From: JBBDLF01 sp040879025
GTDB lineage: Bacteria > Pseudomonadota > Gammaproteobacteria > Pseudomonadales > Pseudohongiellaceae
DNA: 64,000 nt
Reading direction: 5' to 3'
Assembly: GCA_040879025.1 (NCBI GenBank)
Contig: JBBDLF010000003.1
Span: forward strand, 130,506 to 194,505
Position 1 is the stretch's first letter. Every line of letters begins with the position of its first letter. Of this stretch, positions 9,519 to 18,726 are shown piece after piece. A model generated the notes under the pieces. It worked only from the letters and a program-made list of their open reading frames with translations. It was not told the DNA's origin and did not search any database. A program made the translations under genes and the position numbers.

Positions 9519-9890
9519 TCAGTCTGCCGCGTCGACCGTGAAATTGTAGGAACCTTCATAGCCGGTGGGATCATCACCGATGTAGGCATTCCAGCGCACT
9601 GTGTATTCGCCATTGGGAACGTTGTCATTGATTTCCATCATCAGATCATCGGCGCCCATGGTATGTATACCGCGCAGCGTCAACATTTCCCCGTCCGGAC
9701 CCTCGAGTTCCACGTTACTGCGGGGAACATCCGGCAATGCTTCAAAATAGAGCCGAAGTGTTCTGGGCGCGTTGGTCACGATCCCGCTTACCTCTGGTTC
9801 CGCGCCCAGTAAAGGTGTGCGTTGAGCTGGGCTCGCGCAAGCGCCCAATAGAAGCGCGACCAGCATGACTATTCCAGCTTTGCGTGTCAT
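9519..9890 (-). CDS. CopC-domain lipoprotein
   Basis: 123 residues. The N-terminus is a lipoprotein signal (LVALLLGACAS, lipobox Cys at about residue 18). The mature part resembles a CopC immunoglobulin-like domain: P-x-x-LRLYFEALPD near 46, a MEINDNVPNGEYTVRWNAYIGDD segment and a final GSYNFTV strand, matching the V-P-x-G-x-Y-x-V-x-W pattern of that fold. CopC proteins bind periplasmic copper, but the N-terminal His and the Met/His ligands that define a Cu site are not evident here. It may therefore only share the fold. It converges with the dienelactone hydrolase gene. Confidence 0.75.
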   Translation of the reverse strand: MTRKAGIVMLVALLLGACASPAQRTPLLGAEPEVSGIVTNAPRTLRLYFEALPDVPRSNVELEGPDGEMLTLRGIHTMGADDLMMEINDNVPNGEYTVRWNAYIGDDPTGYEGSYNFTVDAAD

Positions 9891-10105
9891 TGATTAATCC
9901 TCAAAGGGTTCGTCGGCCAATTGACGCGGTCGGAACCCTTGAACCGGGCCGACCCGAATCAGGATAGGATAACCCGGCGGGCATTGAATATCGAATGCTT
10001 GTGAAACTTTGTCAGTGAGGCAAGGGAACGGCGACCCGAATAGGCGGGAACGGCTGAAAGAGGGTATCGTTGCGAATTGTGGGGAAGACGGCGCCAGACA
10101 AAAAA

Positions 10106-10285
10106 CTAGTGCTTCTCGCGCTGCTTTTTTACCCTGGCGATTTCATCGGCAAACTGGCATAGCGTCATTCGAATTTTATCTTCGATTTGCTTTTTAAGAA
10201 AAAGCTTCTCTGCTTCCGTACGAGGAGTTTCCTGCACACTATCATTCGCCGGTGCTTCTGTTGGTACGCGAGCGATCTTGTTCAT
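10106..10285 (-). CDS. small hypothetical protein
   Basis: A 59-codon frame begins at the ATG at 10285, which has GGAG 9 bases upstream. The frame is open to a TTG at 10327, but the 10285 start has the better ribosome binding site. The product (MNKIARVPTEAP...) is hydrophilic, with a charged, probably alpha-helical second half rich in Lys, Glu and Gln (EAEKLFLKKQIEDKI) ending in KKQREKH. No family is recognised. A candidate sigma-70 promoter lies at 10338-10364 at a suitable distance, which supports a real gene. Comparison with related genomes for conserved frame would decide. Confidence 0.5.
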   Translation of the reverse strand: MNKIARVPTEAPANDSVQETPRTEAEKLFLKKQIEDKIRMTLCQFADEIARVKKQREKH

Positions 10286-10337
10286 TATCACATTCTCCAC
10301 GGGGTATTCGTTAAGCTGCCCTGTCAACTGCGCCCAA

Positions 10338-10364
10338 CATATAGTGTTGAAAAAACGCTGTCAA
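10338..10364 (-). promoter_or_regulatory. candidate sigma-70 promoter for the small gene at 10106-10285
   Basis: On the minus strand a perfect -35 hexamer TTGACA (10359-10364) is followed after 15 bases by TATATG (10338-10343). Spacing is slightly short. The predicted transcript start, near 10331, would leave a leader of about 45 bases before the ATG at 10285. Confidence 0.4.
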
Positions 10365-10599
10365 CCAATATCTTGATATTTTTGTCGTTTTTTGCATCCG
10401 TAAATTTTTGTCCGAACATGCCATATCAGCCCCCAAAAACGCAAAATTATTTCCCTGCAATCCTTCCATTCAAGAATAAAGCAAGACGCCAAGTGAGTTG
10501 GTGGCGGACAGGGGTGGTTATTGGCGAAGGGTATTATCGAGAAGTCGGATCATGTGCCGAAAAGTTTTTCGCCGGGGCCGCGCGACTCGCGCCGCGATT

Positions 10600-11877
10600 T
10601 CATGCGAAGGGATGACGAAGAATAATGGTTTCGTCGCGGTCCGGCCCCGTTGAAATGATGTCCACAGGCGCTTCGATCTGTTCTTCAATGAATCGTATAT
10701 AGGCGCGGGCATTTACAGGCAACTGATCCACAGACTTGATGCCTGCGGTCGACTCCGTCCATCCCGGCAATTCGACATAAACCGGTTCGAGCTGATCGGC
10801 AACGGCCACGTTCATTAACCAGGCCGACATGCTTTCACCCACGTCGCGGTATCCGGTGCAGACCTTGACTGTATCCAGACCATCAAGCACATCCAGCTTG
10901 GTCAGACAGATTCCCGACACGCTGCTGATTCTGATGGACTGGCGCAGCGCCGCCGCATCAAACCAGCCGCAACGCCGATCCCTGCCGGTTGTTGCTCCTT
11001 TTTCACATCCCACAGACGATAGATGACTGCCAACTTCGTCAAACAATTCGGTGGGAAACGGACCGGTTCCGACTCGCGTGGCATACGCTTTTGTGATGCC
11101 CAGCACATAATCCAGATACAACGGACCATACCCACTACCGGTCGCCGCACCGCCGGCAGTCGTATTGGAAGAGGTCACATACGGATAAGTACCGTGGTCT
11201 ATATCCAACAAGGAACCCTGAGCACCCTCGAACAGAATGTTGTTCCCTCGCTTCCGGTGATTGTGGAGCATATCGATGGTATCGGCTACCATGGGCTCGA
11301 CCTGTTCGGCCAGTTGCAGACTGTGTTCAAGCGTTTCCTTATAGTTTATCGGAGCCGTGCGGTAATAATGTTCCAGCAGAAAATTGTGATACTCCATCAG
11401 TTCGGCCAGACGCTCGGCAAAAGTCGCCTTGTCCAGCGCCTCCGCCAGACGAATGCCCCGTCGAGCCGCCTTGTCTTCGTAAGCGGGGCCAATTCCTCTG
11501 CCGGTGGTTCCCAGTCGCGAGTCTCTCGCCTGATCGAGTGCGACATGTGTTGGCAAAATTAATGGACAGGCACCGCTTATTCGCAATCGTTCCCGCACCG
11601 GGATGTCACGGGCCTCCAGTTCACCGATTTCATCAAGCAACGCGTCCAGGCAAAGCACCACACCGTTACCTATCACACACTGAACACCTTCGCGCAGCAC
11701 GCCGGAGGGCAGTAAATGCAGTACGGTTTTCTCACCGCGAATGACCAGTGTATGACCAGCGTTGTGGCCGCCCTGAAATCTCGCTACCACGGAGGCCTGC
11801 TCAGTCAAAAGATCAACGATCTTGCCCTTCCCTTCGTCGCCCCATTGCGTTCCAAGTACTACAACACTTTTACCCAT
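10600..11877 (-). CDS. purA: adenylosuccinate synthetase
   Basis: 425 residues, the usual length. PurA joins IMP and aspartate with GTP to make adenylosuccinate, the committed step to AMP, in the cytoplasm. Visible signatures: the P-loop GTQWGDEGKGKIVDLL at residues 8-23 with the catalytic Asp, GGHNAGHTLV near 36, the IMP-binding TTGRGIGPAYEDKAARRG near 125 and the effector segment with GATTGRDRRCGWFD near 285. It is the last gene of the hflX-hflK-hflC-hisZ-purA block, 45 bases downstream of hisZ, as in Pseudomonas and relatives. Confidence 0.97.
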   Translation of the reverse strand: MGKSVVVLGTQWGDEGKGKIVDLLTEQASVVARFQGGHNAGHTLVIRGEKTVLHLLPSGVLREGVQCVIGNGVVLCLDALLDEIGELEARDIPVRERLRISGACPLILPTHVALDQARDSRLGTTGRGIGPAYEDKAARRGIRLAEALDKATFAERLAELMEYHNFLLEHYYRTAPINYKETLEHSLQLAEQVEPMVADTIDMLHNHRKRGNNILFEGAQGSLLDIDHGTYPYVTSSNTTAGGAATGSGYGPLYLDYVLGITKAYATRVGTGPFPTELFDEVGSHLSSVGCEKGATTGRDRRCGWFDAAALRQSIRISSVSGICLTKLDVLDGLDTVKVCTGYRDVGESMSAWLMNVAVADQLEPVYVELPGWTESTAGIKSVDQLPVNARAYIRFIEEQIEAPVDIISTGPDRDETIILRHPFA

Positions 11878-11922
11878 TTGCGATCAGCTCAACTACCTTG
11901 AATTAATGTCTGCGGTTGGGGG

Positions 11923-13194
11923 CTACTCGCCCAGCGCCGCGATGATCCATCTTCCTTTTTTGTCACGCACGAGACGGCGGTCACAGCCCAGTTCACCGGC
12001 CATGTCTGCAATACTGAGGCCATCCCCGCGGTGGCTATCTCCGCCGCTACCATCTCCACGGTTGCCATCGCCGGTTTCCCTGCCCTCGCCTTCCCTGGCG
12101 AAGCACACCGTAACCACTTCGCCCTGACCGCGCAATTGAGAAATCAGGTCAAGCAACTCGGCATCGTCGCCGGCGGGTGCCATGATAGCTTTTGGCAGCT
12201 GAAATTCGCGACTGCTCAACTTCACCAGGGAACGCAGATCGCTGTCGAACCCCGACGCGGGACGCGCGCGCCCGAACACTTCACCAATGTGATCATAACG
12301 TCCGCCCTTGGCCAGTGCACGGCCGTATCCCGGAGTATAAGCGCCGAAGACGATTCCGGTATGGTACTCATAGCCACGCAGCTCACACAGGTCAAAACAA
12401 AGGGTCACTTCCGGAATGCGTTTTTGAACGCCTCTGGCTATCGCTTCCAGTTCCCCGATTTCCCTGCCTACGCTCGGAGGGGCCTCGCTGAAAACTTCCA
12501 GAGCCTGATCCAGCACTGATGCATCTCCGCTTAATCGAGACAGTTCATACAGCATGCGCCGCAGGTCATCATCATCGACATGTTCATTGAGCAACCGGTC
12601 TATTTCCTCATAGGCTTTTCGCTGCAACGCCTCAAACAGAATTCGCTCGGCTTCACCACTGAGCTGCGCGGCACTGACCAGCGTACGGAAAATGCCCACG
12701 TGACCGAGAACGATAGACAGATTGTCGATGCCGGCTGTCTGCAGGCCGCGATGCATCAAGCAGATCAGTTCGATGTCGGCGTCGGCCCCGGCATGCCCGT
12801 AAAGCTCGGCGCCGACGCGAATGGGAACTCGTGAAGTCAGCAACCCGCGTGGTTTGGTATGAAGGACACTGTCGGCATAACAAAACCGGGCGGTGCCATT
12901 ACGGTGGAGACAATGGGCGTCAATGCGCGCCACCTGGGGAGTGATGTCCGCACGAATGCCCATCATGCGACCGCTGAGCTGATCGGTAATTTTGAAGGTG
13001 TGCAGATCGAGATCCTGCGAGGTTCCTACGAGCAGGGATTCCAGATACTCGATCAGCGGGGTAATCACCAACTGATAACCCCAGCTCTGATAAAGATCCA
13101 GCAGTTCACGACGCAGGGATTCGAGTTTGTACGCCTCTTCAGGCAACATCTCGTCAACGCCGTCCGGCAGCAGCCATCGATCAACAGCAGTCAT
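11923..13194 (-). CDS. hisZ: ATP phosphoribosyltransferase regulatory subunit
   Basis: 423 residues. HisZ is a catalytically inactive class II histidyl-tRNA-synthetase-like protein that, with short-form HisG, forms the first enzyme of histidine biosynthesis; hisG is not in the window. The N-terminus (WLLPDGVDEMLPEEAYKLE), motif-2-like MGIRADITPQVARI near residue 77 and YHTGIVFGAYTPGYGRALAKGG (two parts, near 275) identify it. Near residues 366-390, before the last strand, there is a Gly/Asp/Arg-rich insertion (GDGNRGDGSGGDSHRGDG) that looks like a microsatellite-type expansion and is unusual for HisZ. The gene follows the DUF2065 gene by 27 bases. Confidence 0.93.
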   Translation of the reverse strand: MTAVDRWLLPDGVDEMLPEEAYKLESLRRELLDLYQSWGYQLVITPLIEYLESLLVGTSQDLDLHTFKITDQLSGRMMGIRADITPQVARIDAHCLHRNGTARFCYADSVLHTKPRGLLTSRVPIRVGAELYGHAGADADIELICLMHRGLQTAGIDNLSIVLGHVGIFRTLVSAAQLSGEAERILFEALQRKAYEEIDRLLNEHVDDDDLRRMLYELSRLSGDASVLDQALEVFSEAPPSVGREIGELEAIARGVQKRIPEVTLCFDLCELRGYEYHTGIVFGAYTPGYGRALAKGGRYDHIGEVFGRARPASGFDSDLRSLVKLSSREFQLPKAIMAPAGDDAELLDLISQLRGQGEVVTVCFAREGEGRETGDGNRGDGSGGDSHRGDGLSIADMAGELGCDRRLVRDKKGRWIIAALGE

Positions 13195-13221
13195 TTACTT
13201 CCCACCAGATAATCCCGTCAT

Positions 13222-13407
13222 TCAATTGATTATGTAAAGCAGAACCGTCCCGATCAGCATACTGGTCAGACCCATTATGCGCATGGCGCGGTCATCCACC
13301 TGATCCAGCATCAACAACATCCTGCGCCATCTTCCCGGAGCCAGAAAGGGAATGACTCCCTCGATAACCAGCATCAGGCAGAAGGCAACGGCCAGATCAT
13401 GTAACAT
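13222..13407 (-). CDS. DUF2065 small membrane protein
   Basis: 61 residues with two hydrophobic helices: HDLAVAFCLMLVIEGVIPFL (residues 3-22) and a C-terminal MGLTSMLIGTVLLYIIN, separated by a short basic loop (PGRWRRML). This is the standard DUF2065 layout (YjeT-like), an inner-membrane protein of unknown function located between hflC and hisZ/purA in many gammaproteobacteria, exactly as here. The short size and position are typical. Confidence 0.9.
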   Translation of the reverse strand: MLHDLAVAFCLMLVIEGVIPFLAPGRWRRMLLMLDQVDDRAMRIMGLTSMLIGTVLLYIIN

Positions 13408-13505
13408 TTGTTATAGTCCGCTCCCGCATCCACCAAACCGGCCGCAGAAGCAGGTCCCTGGCGGGGTCGGGTCCGATCCAGGTGCATGAATCAAACCCAA
13501 AATTA

Positions 13506-13540
13506 AACCTGAGCAACATGGCAATGACGTCGCTCAGGTT
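13506..13540 (-). terminator. possible terminator of the hflX-hflK-hflC segment
   Basis: A 9-bp perfect inverted repeat, AACCTGAGC (13506-13514) and GCTCAGGTT (13532-13540), has a 17-base loop and, read on the minus strand, is followed by TAATTTT. It lies about 65 bases beyond the hflC stop. The long loop and weak T tract make it uncertain. Confidence 0.35.
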
Positions 13541-13605
13541 CTGATACCGGATTACTCCGGTGATGTACTTTTCTCCCCCGGGGTGAAGACCTGGGACTGA
13601 ACCAG

Positions 13606-14493
13606 CTAGTTTACCAGCCCGCCCTGTTGCTCGCCGGGCAGATTCTGGAAGAAGCGGAAATAGTCACCGCTCGGATCCAGCAGCAATATGTCGCTTTTGT
13701 TATTGAACGTCTGCCGATACGCGTTGAGACTGCGGGTGAAGGCGAAGAACTCAGGATCCTTGTTATAGGCCTCGCCGTAAATAGCGGTGGCCTGGGCATC
13801 GCCCTCGCCACGCAACTCTTCCGCGTCCCGGTACGCCTCGGCCATGTAGATGGTCGCCTGCCGGTCGGCATCGGCGCGGATTCCAATCGCCAGTTCCTCA
13901 CCGCGGGACCGAAGCTCCTGCGCCTCGCGATTTCTTTCCGTGTTCATGCGATCGTAAACCGAGGAACGCACATCGTCAGGCAGGTCGATGCGCTTGACCC
14001 GCACATCAATCACTTCAATGCCGATATCGGCGGCTACGGTCTCGTTCAGATCATCGGAAAGGTCGAGCATAAACTGGTCTCGCTCACCGGCGACCACTTC
14101 CTGTAAATTTCTTGCGCCCAACTGGTCCCGCAGGCCGTCATTGGTCCGGTCCGCCAGCAGGCTCGAAGCAATCGAGATGTCACCACGGGTCGCAACATAG
14201 AACCGGCCGGTGTCGACAATACGCCACTTGACGTAGGAGTCGACCAGCAGCGCTTTCTGTTCGAGTGTCAGGAAACGTTGCGGCGCGTTATCGAGTATGA
14301 TGAGACGGCCATCAAATTTCCGCACCGTGTTCACCCAGGGTATTTTGACATGAAGCCCTGGCTGCACATCAGGGTTGACCACCTGACCGAATCGGAGCAA
14401 TACCGCCCGCTCGGTTTGCTTCACCACATAAAGTGTACTGCTGCCGAGCAATGCCAGCAGAACAATGACTACAATCAATACCGTATTTTTCAT
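13606..14493 (-). CDS. hflC: HflC, SPFH-domain regulator of FtsH protease
   Basis: 295 residues from the ATG at 14493, which lies one base after the hflK stop codon; the longer open frame upstream is just hflK in another frame. HflC is anchored by one N-terminal helix (MKNTVLIVVIVLLALLGSST) with a large periplasmic SPFH/band-7 domain (VVKQTERAVLLRFGQVV near 28; RVKRIDLPDDVRSSVYDRM near 168) and a coiled-coil-like region (ERNREAQELRSRGEE). With HflK it forms the membrane ring that encloses and modulates the FtsH AAA protease. The gene order hflX-hflK-hflC is conserved. Confidence 0.95.
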   Translation of the reverse strand: MKNTVLIVVIVLLALLGSSTLYVVKQTERAVLLRFGQVVNPDVQPGLHVKIPWVNTVRKFDGRLIILDNAPQRFLTLEQKALLVDSYVKWRIVDTGRFYVATRGDISIASSLLADRTNDGLRDQLGARNLQEVVAGERDQFMLDLSDDLNETVAADIGIEVIDVRVKRIDLPDDVRSSVYDRMNTERNREAQELRSRGEELAIGIRADADRQATIYMAEAYRDAEELRGEGDAQATAIYGEAYNKDPEFFAFTRSLNAYRQTFNNKSDILLLDPSGDYFRFFQNLPGEQQGGLVN

Positions 14494-14494
14494 A

Positions 14495-15700
14495 CTATCG
14501 CCCTCTTCCTGTGTCCGGCAACCTGGTCCGGTCCACGGTGTTTGATGTGCTGCCTGGAGCCGCCAGGTAGGGCGACAACCGGTCGGCCAGATCTTCCAGT
14601 TCCTGAACGCTGGCGTTTGCGGCATTGCGACCTACCGCGGTGTTGCCTGATTGTTCCAGTATCTTGTCCAGTGGCACGTACAGCATATTGTTGCCACCTT
14701 CGACGTCCACCATGATTTTACTGCTTCGGGTCATCACGTCCTGCATCGCGTCGATATACAATCGTTCCCGGGTCACCTCGGGTGCCAGACTGTATTCAGT
14801 CAGCAATTGATTGAAGCGGGACGCGTCACCCTGTGCCATCGCGATCACTTCCTGCCGGTAGGCGTTCGCCTGTTCGATCGTGCGCTGGGCTTCACCACGG
14901 GCTTCCGGGATAACCTGGTTGGCGTATTGCTGTGCCCGGTTCTGGGCTCGCTGTTCGTCCTCCCGCGCCCTGATTACGTCGTCGAACGCGGGACGAACCG
15001 CTTCCGGCGGCTGGGCGTCGGTGACATTGACAGTCTGTACCCGGATACCGGTATTGTACGCGTCCATATAGCTTTGCAACCGCCCCTGAACGTCATCAGC
15101 CATCGCCCCGCGACCGGTGGTCAGTATCTGATCCATGTAATTGCTGCCCACCGCATGACGAATGGCGGATTCAGCCGCATGGTCCAGACTGCCTTCGGGA
15201 TCCGTCACCGCGATAACGTAGTCAACAGGATCGGTGATCACATACTGCACGGTCATCGCAATATTGAGAATATTCTCGTCAGTGGTAAGCATGTCATTTC
15301 GATAGGATTTGGTGCTTACCCGGTTGAAGGACACGATATTCACTTCATCGATAAGGGGTGGGTTCCAGTGCAGGCCCGGTTCCACGATGGTATCCAGCAC
15401 GCGGCCGAAGCGCAGCACAACCCCGCGCTCGGATTCGTCCACGGTATAAATGCCCATTACGGCCCATACCGCGACTACTGCCGCCAGCACTCCGGCAATC
15501 AGTCCAAGCGACACACGGCCGCCACCTGAAGACCCTCCCGACGACCTGCCTGAAGAGCCGCCAAACCAGCCGCCGAATTTCTTGCTGAGATTTCGGATCA
15601 CTTCGTCGATATCGGGCGGCCCCTGGTCGCCGCCGCCTTTGCGGCCTCCGCCCCAGGGATCGTTATCCTTACCGTTGTCGCCCGGTTCATTCCAAGCCAT
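14495..15700 (-). CDS. hflK: HflK, SPFH-domain regulator of FtsH protease
   Basis: 401 residues from the ATG at 15700, preferred because GGAG sits 6 bases upstream and the product begins MAWNEPGDNGKDNDPWGGG, the family's usual start; an ATG 8 codons upstream is weaker. After a Gly-rich cytoplasmic tail (residues 15-70) comes a single membrane helix (LIAGVLAAVVAVWAVMGIYT, about residues 79-98), then the SPFH domain (ERGVVLRFGRVLDT; HWNPPLIDEVNIV) and a coiled-coil region (EDEQRAQNRAQQYAN). It partners HflC in the FtsH-regulating complex. Its stop is one base from the hflC start, implying coupled translation. Confidence 0.95.
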   Translation of the reverse strand: MAWNEPGDNGKDNDPWGGGRKGGGDQGPPDIDEVIRNLSKKFGGWFGGSSGRSSGGSSGGGRVSLGLIAGVLAAVVAVWAVMGIYTVDESERGVVLRFGRVLDTIVEPGLHWNPPLIDEVNIVSFNRVSTKSYRNDMLTTDENILNIAMTVQYVITDPVDYVIAVTDPEGSLDHAAESAIRHAVGSNYMDQILTTGRGAMADDVQGRLQSYMDAYNTGIRVQTVNVTDAQPPEAVRPAFDDVIRAREDEQRAQNRAQQYANQVIPEARGEAQRTIEQANAYRQEVIAMAQGDASRFNQLLTEYSLAPEVTRERLYIDAMQDVMTRSSKIMVDVEGGNNMLYVPLDKILEQSGNTAVGRNAANASVQELEDLADRLSPYLAAPGSTSNTVDRTRLPDTGRGR

Positions 15701-15828
15701 TGGCTTCTCCGTACCTGTATTCATGAAAAAATGGATTTTAGCGAATTAATAACATTTAACACAGTACCTTTAACAGTACCTCTGGAACAGACCCTCTGCC
15801 AGCCTGTGTAGGACCGGTCAAATTCCGG

Positions 15829-17163
15829 TTAGTGTGCAGGGGGCGGTGGGGCGTTGTTGACGGGACTGGCGCAATTCCGCACTACGGCATCACCATCCAT
15901 CTGCAGACCTTCCTCTCTTAGCATCTGGAGCAGGTCGCTTCGTGGTAACCGAACCTGGAGGCGGAATACACCGGAATCGTCCACGGCCTCCCGTTTCACG
16001 GCACCCAGCTCATAAAGCCGGCTGCGCAGGCGGGCATACTGAGGCTGCACCCACAAGTCCTGACTGAACAGTTCACCGCCAAGCAGTTCCGCCACCGCGG
16101 CGTTGAGCAAATCGAGCCCCGCGCCGGTAATCGCAGATATCCACACCCGAATCGGACGGCCCTGTTCGTCGCGTTCCAGCGCGCGCTCACGTCCCGGAAT
16201 CAGGTCAATCTTGTTAAAGACCTCCAGCCTGGGGATGCTCTCGGCACCGATCTCCGCCAGCACAGACTCCACTTCAGTAACCAGCTCTGAGCGCGACTCA
16301 TTGTGGGCGTCCACCACATGCAGGAGCAATGCGGCCTCCGAGGTTTCTTCCAGCGTGGCGCGAAAGGCGTCCACCAACTGATGGGGCAGGTGGCTGATAA
16401 ATCCCACGGTATCCGCGAGGACTACCTGGCCCAGACCATCGAGGTCAAGCCGTCGCAGCGTGGAATCCAGGGTGGCAAATAATTGATTGGCCGCATAGGA
16501 GCGGGCATCGGTGAGACTGTTGAACAATGTTGATTTACCGGCGTTCGTGTAACCCACCAGTGATACCGTGGGAACTCGCGCCCGGCGACGGGAGCGACGG
16601 CCCTGCTCGCGGCGGCTGCGGACCTTGTCCAGTGCTTTGTTGACGGACTTCAGACGCTGTCCGATCATGCGCTGGTCAAGCTCGAGCTGGGTTTCGCCCG
16701 CTCCTTTCAAACCAATGCCGCCCTTTTGCCGGTCAAGGTGCGTCCATCCCCGTTTGAGGCGGGTACTGAGATGGCGTAACTGGGCCAGCTCCACCTGCAG
16801 CTTACCCTCATGGCTACGGGCTCGCTGGGCGAAGATGTCGAGTATCAGGCCGGTGCGGTCCAGTACCCGGCATTGCAGATGCTGTTCCAGGTTTCGCTCC
16901 TGGCTGGGAGACAGCGTGTGATTGAACAGCACCAGCTCGGCGCCGTACTGGACGACGGCCTGGGCTATTTCCTCAAGCTTGCCACGGCCGACGAAAGTAT
17001 CGGGAGAGGGCTTTTTGCGGCTGCCGGTGATAAACGTCACCGGGTCACCGCCCGCCGAGATCACCAGTTCCTCAAACTCTGCAGGATCTTCCTGGTCCTT
17101 CACCGGTAACGTGATATGAACCAGAACAGCTATCTCACCACCTTCGGGGCGTTCAAAAAACAA
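15829..17163 (-). CDS. hflX: ribosome-associated GTPase HflX (TTG start)
   Basis: 444 residues. The start codon is TTG at 17163, supported by GAGG about 6 bases upstream and by the family N-terminus MFFERPEGGE. HflX splits and rescues stalled 70S ribosomes. An N-terminal HflX domain (DTFVGRGKLEEIAQ near 55) and a helical linker (GGIGLKGAGETQLELDQR near 148) precede the GTPase domain: G1 GYTNAGKST near 204, G2/G3 LADTVGFISHLP near 248, G4 NKID near 318. It follows hfq by 52 bases and precedes hflK by about 130 bases, the conserved order. Confidence 0.95.
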   Translation of the reverse strand: MFFERPEGGEIAVLVHITLPVKDQEDPAEFEELVISAGGDPVTFITGSRKKPSPDTFVGRGKLEEIAQAVVQYGAELVLFNHTLSPSQERNLEQHLQCRVLDRTGLILDIFAQRARSHEGKLQVELAQLRHLSTRLKRGWTHLDRQKGGIGLKGAGETQLELDQRMIGQRLKSVNKALDKVRSRREQGRRSRRRARVPTVSLVGYTNAGKSTLFNSLTDARSYAANQLFATLDSTLRRLDLDGLGQVVLADTVGFISHLPHQLVDAFRATLEETSEAALLLHVVDAHNESRSELVTEVESVLAEIGAESIPRLEVFNKIDLIPGRERALERDEQGRPIRVWISAITGAGLDLLNAAVAELLGGELFSQDLWVQPQYARLRSRLYELGAVKREAVDDSGVFRLQVRLPRSDLLQMLREEGLQMDGDAVVRNCASPVNNAPPPPAH

Positions 17164-17215
17164 TCTCTACCTCTGGCCAGTCGAACTGGCTTGACAGCAT
17201 CGGCTTATGCCGGTG

Positions 17216-17488
17216 TCACGCGATATTTCCCGGCGATACCTCGTCATCATCTGATGGGCCGTTCGGTCCGGGGATCGGAATTCGTACTGTACGCGCCGGT
17301 ACAACTGTGGAAATGGCATGCTTGTAAACCATCTGGTTCACCGCATTCTTGAGCAATATCACGAACTGGTCAAAGGACTCTATCTGACCTTGTAATTTGA
17401 TACCGCTGACCAGATAGATTGAGACCGGTATGCGTTCTTTTCGTAGCACGTTCAAAAAAGGGTCTTGTAGCGAATGCCCCTTTGACAT
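17216..17488 (-). CDS. hfq: RNA chaperone Hfq
   Basis: 90 residues. The Sm fold is clear: SLQDPFLNVLRKERIPVSIY at residues 6-25, Sm1 with LVSGIKLQGQIESFDQFVIL near 26-45 and Sm2 VYKHAIST near 54-61. Hfq hexamers pair small RNAs with mRNAs. The C-terminal tail (PIPGPNGPSDDDEVSPG) is short and acidic, ending IA. A strong ribosome binding site (AAGGAG, 8 bases before ATG) precedes it. It lies between miaA and hflX as in most gammaproteobacteria. Confidence 0.97.
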   Translation of the reverse strand: MSKGHSLQDPFLNVLRKERIPVSIYLVSGIKLQGQIESFDQFVILLKNAVNQMVYKHAISTVVPARTVRIPIPGPNGPSDDDEVSPGNIA

Positions 17489-17550
17489 TGATATTCTCCT
17501 TAGGTGTTGATATCGAAATTCCAGACCCGACGTGATTCAGGACGAAAGCT

Positions 17551-18558
17551 TTATATTGAGATGGAACGCATGAAATTCAAGACCTCGTCTGAGGTTTGCG
17601 GGAGGGTTCCATACAAATCCTGCACACTGTCCCAGCTTCGGAGCCAGGTCAGCTGGCGCTTGGCTAGTTGTCGTGTGGCAATAATACCCCTTTCCACCAT
17701 TGCATCATAGCGCATTTCACCGGACAGATACCGCCAAACCTGGCGATATCCTACGGATCTCATGGAAGGCAGCGAAAGGCTCAGATCGCCCCGCCTGTAC
17801 AGGGTATCGACCTCCTCTACCAGCCCGTCCGCCAGCATTTGTCTGAAACGGTCGGCAATTCGGTGGTGCAGCACTTCGCGCGATGGCGCCTGTAGCGCGA
17901 AAAAGTGGAATATCAGTGAGGATTTGCCGCTGTCGGTCTGGTGAACGGGCTGCTGATGAAACGACGACAGCGGCCTGCCGGACACCAGGAACACCTCCAG
18001 GGCCCGTTGCAGGCGCTGCGGGTCATTCGGGTGAATGCGGGCCGCCGAGACCGGATCCACCCGCGCCAATTGCTCATGCACTTTGTGCCAGCCATCGGCG
18101 TCGGCCACCGCCTCGATTTTGCTCCTCACCGCAGCATCGGCCGCAGGCATGCTGGCCAGGCCGTCACGCAGCAGTTTGAAATAGAGCATTGTGCCGCCGA
18201 CCAGCAGTGGCACCCGACCGGACTCGCGTACCTTGTCGATTTCCCTGACAGCATCTTCGCGAAACTCCGACGCGGAATAGGCCTGAGCGGGATCGCGGAT
18301 ATCAATCAGCCGGTGGGGGGCAATCCGTAGCGTGTCCGCGTCAGGCTTTCCTGTACCGATATCCATCCCCCGGTAAATCTGGGCGGAATCCACGCTGATG
18401 ATGTCAAACGGGAAACGCTGGACCAGATCCACCGCCAGCGCCGTCTTGCCGGTGGCCGTCGCGCCCATTAGACAGATTACATGGTGTCCATGCGAATCGG
18501 CGGGTTGCCGGGCGGAACCGGAATCTGAAAACGCGGAACGAAATCCGGATGAACACAT
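17551..18558 (-). CDS. miaA: tRNA dimethylallyltransferase
   Basis: 335 residues from the ATG at 18558. A start at the internal ATG (18468) would remove the first beta-strand before the P-loop, so it is rejected; the frame is open far upstream, but that part overlaps murI on the opposite strand and is not MiaA. MiaA transfers an isoprenyl group to A37 of tRNAs reading UNN codons. Signatures: P-loop MGATATGKTALAVDL at residues 31-45, SVDSAQIYRGMDIGTGKPD near 55-73, VGGTMLYFKLLRDGL near 123, and the C-terminal TRQLAKRQLTWLR near 304. It starts divergently from murI, and hfq lies 62 bases downstream. Confidence 0.95.
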   Translation of the reverse strand: MCSSGFRSAFSDSGSARQPADSHGHHVICLMGATATGKTALAVDLVQRFPFDIISVDSAQIYRGMDIGTGKPDADTLRIAPHRLIDIRDPAQAYSASEFREDAVREIDKVRESGRVPLLVGGTMLYFKLLRDGLASMPAADAAVRSKIEAVADADGWHKVHEQLARVDPVSAARIHPNDPQRLQRALEVFLVSGRPLSSFHQQPVHQTDSGKSSLIFHFFALQAPSREVLHHRIADRFRQMLADGLVEEVDTLYRRGDLSLSLPSMRSVGYRQVWRYLSGEMRYDAMVERGIIATRQLAKRQLTWLRSWDSVQDLYGTLPQTSDEVLNFMRSISI

Positions 18559-18726
18559 AATAGTGGGTGGACGCAAAGCCCGGCTCGCAATCAGGGAAGG
18601 GAATGGTAGTGTACTGTGCCGATGGGCACAATCGGCAATACGGTTCGTACACGGCAACGTCGCCTGCGCTATTTGCTTTACAGGCCGACACAGGCTACAA
18701 CACTGCTCTGTATTCCGAGACCGCTC

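Noticed and set aside
14651..15529. Plus-strand frame of about 290 codons within hflK
   Set aside because: Antisense shadow of a highly conserved gene; no start signals.
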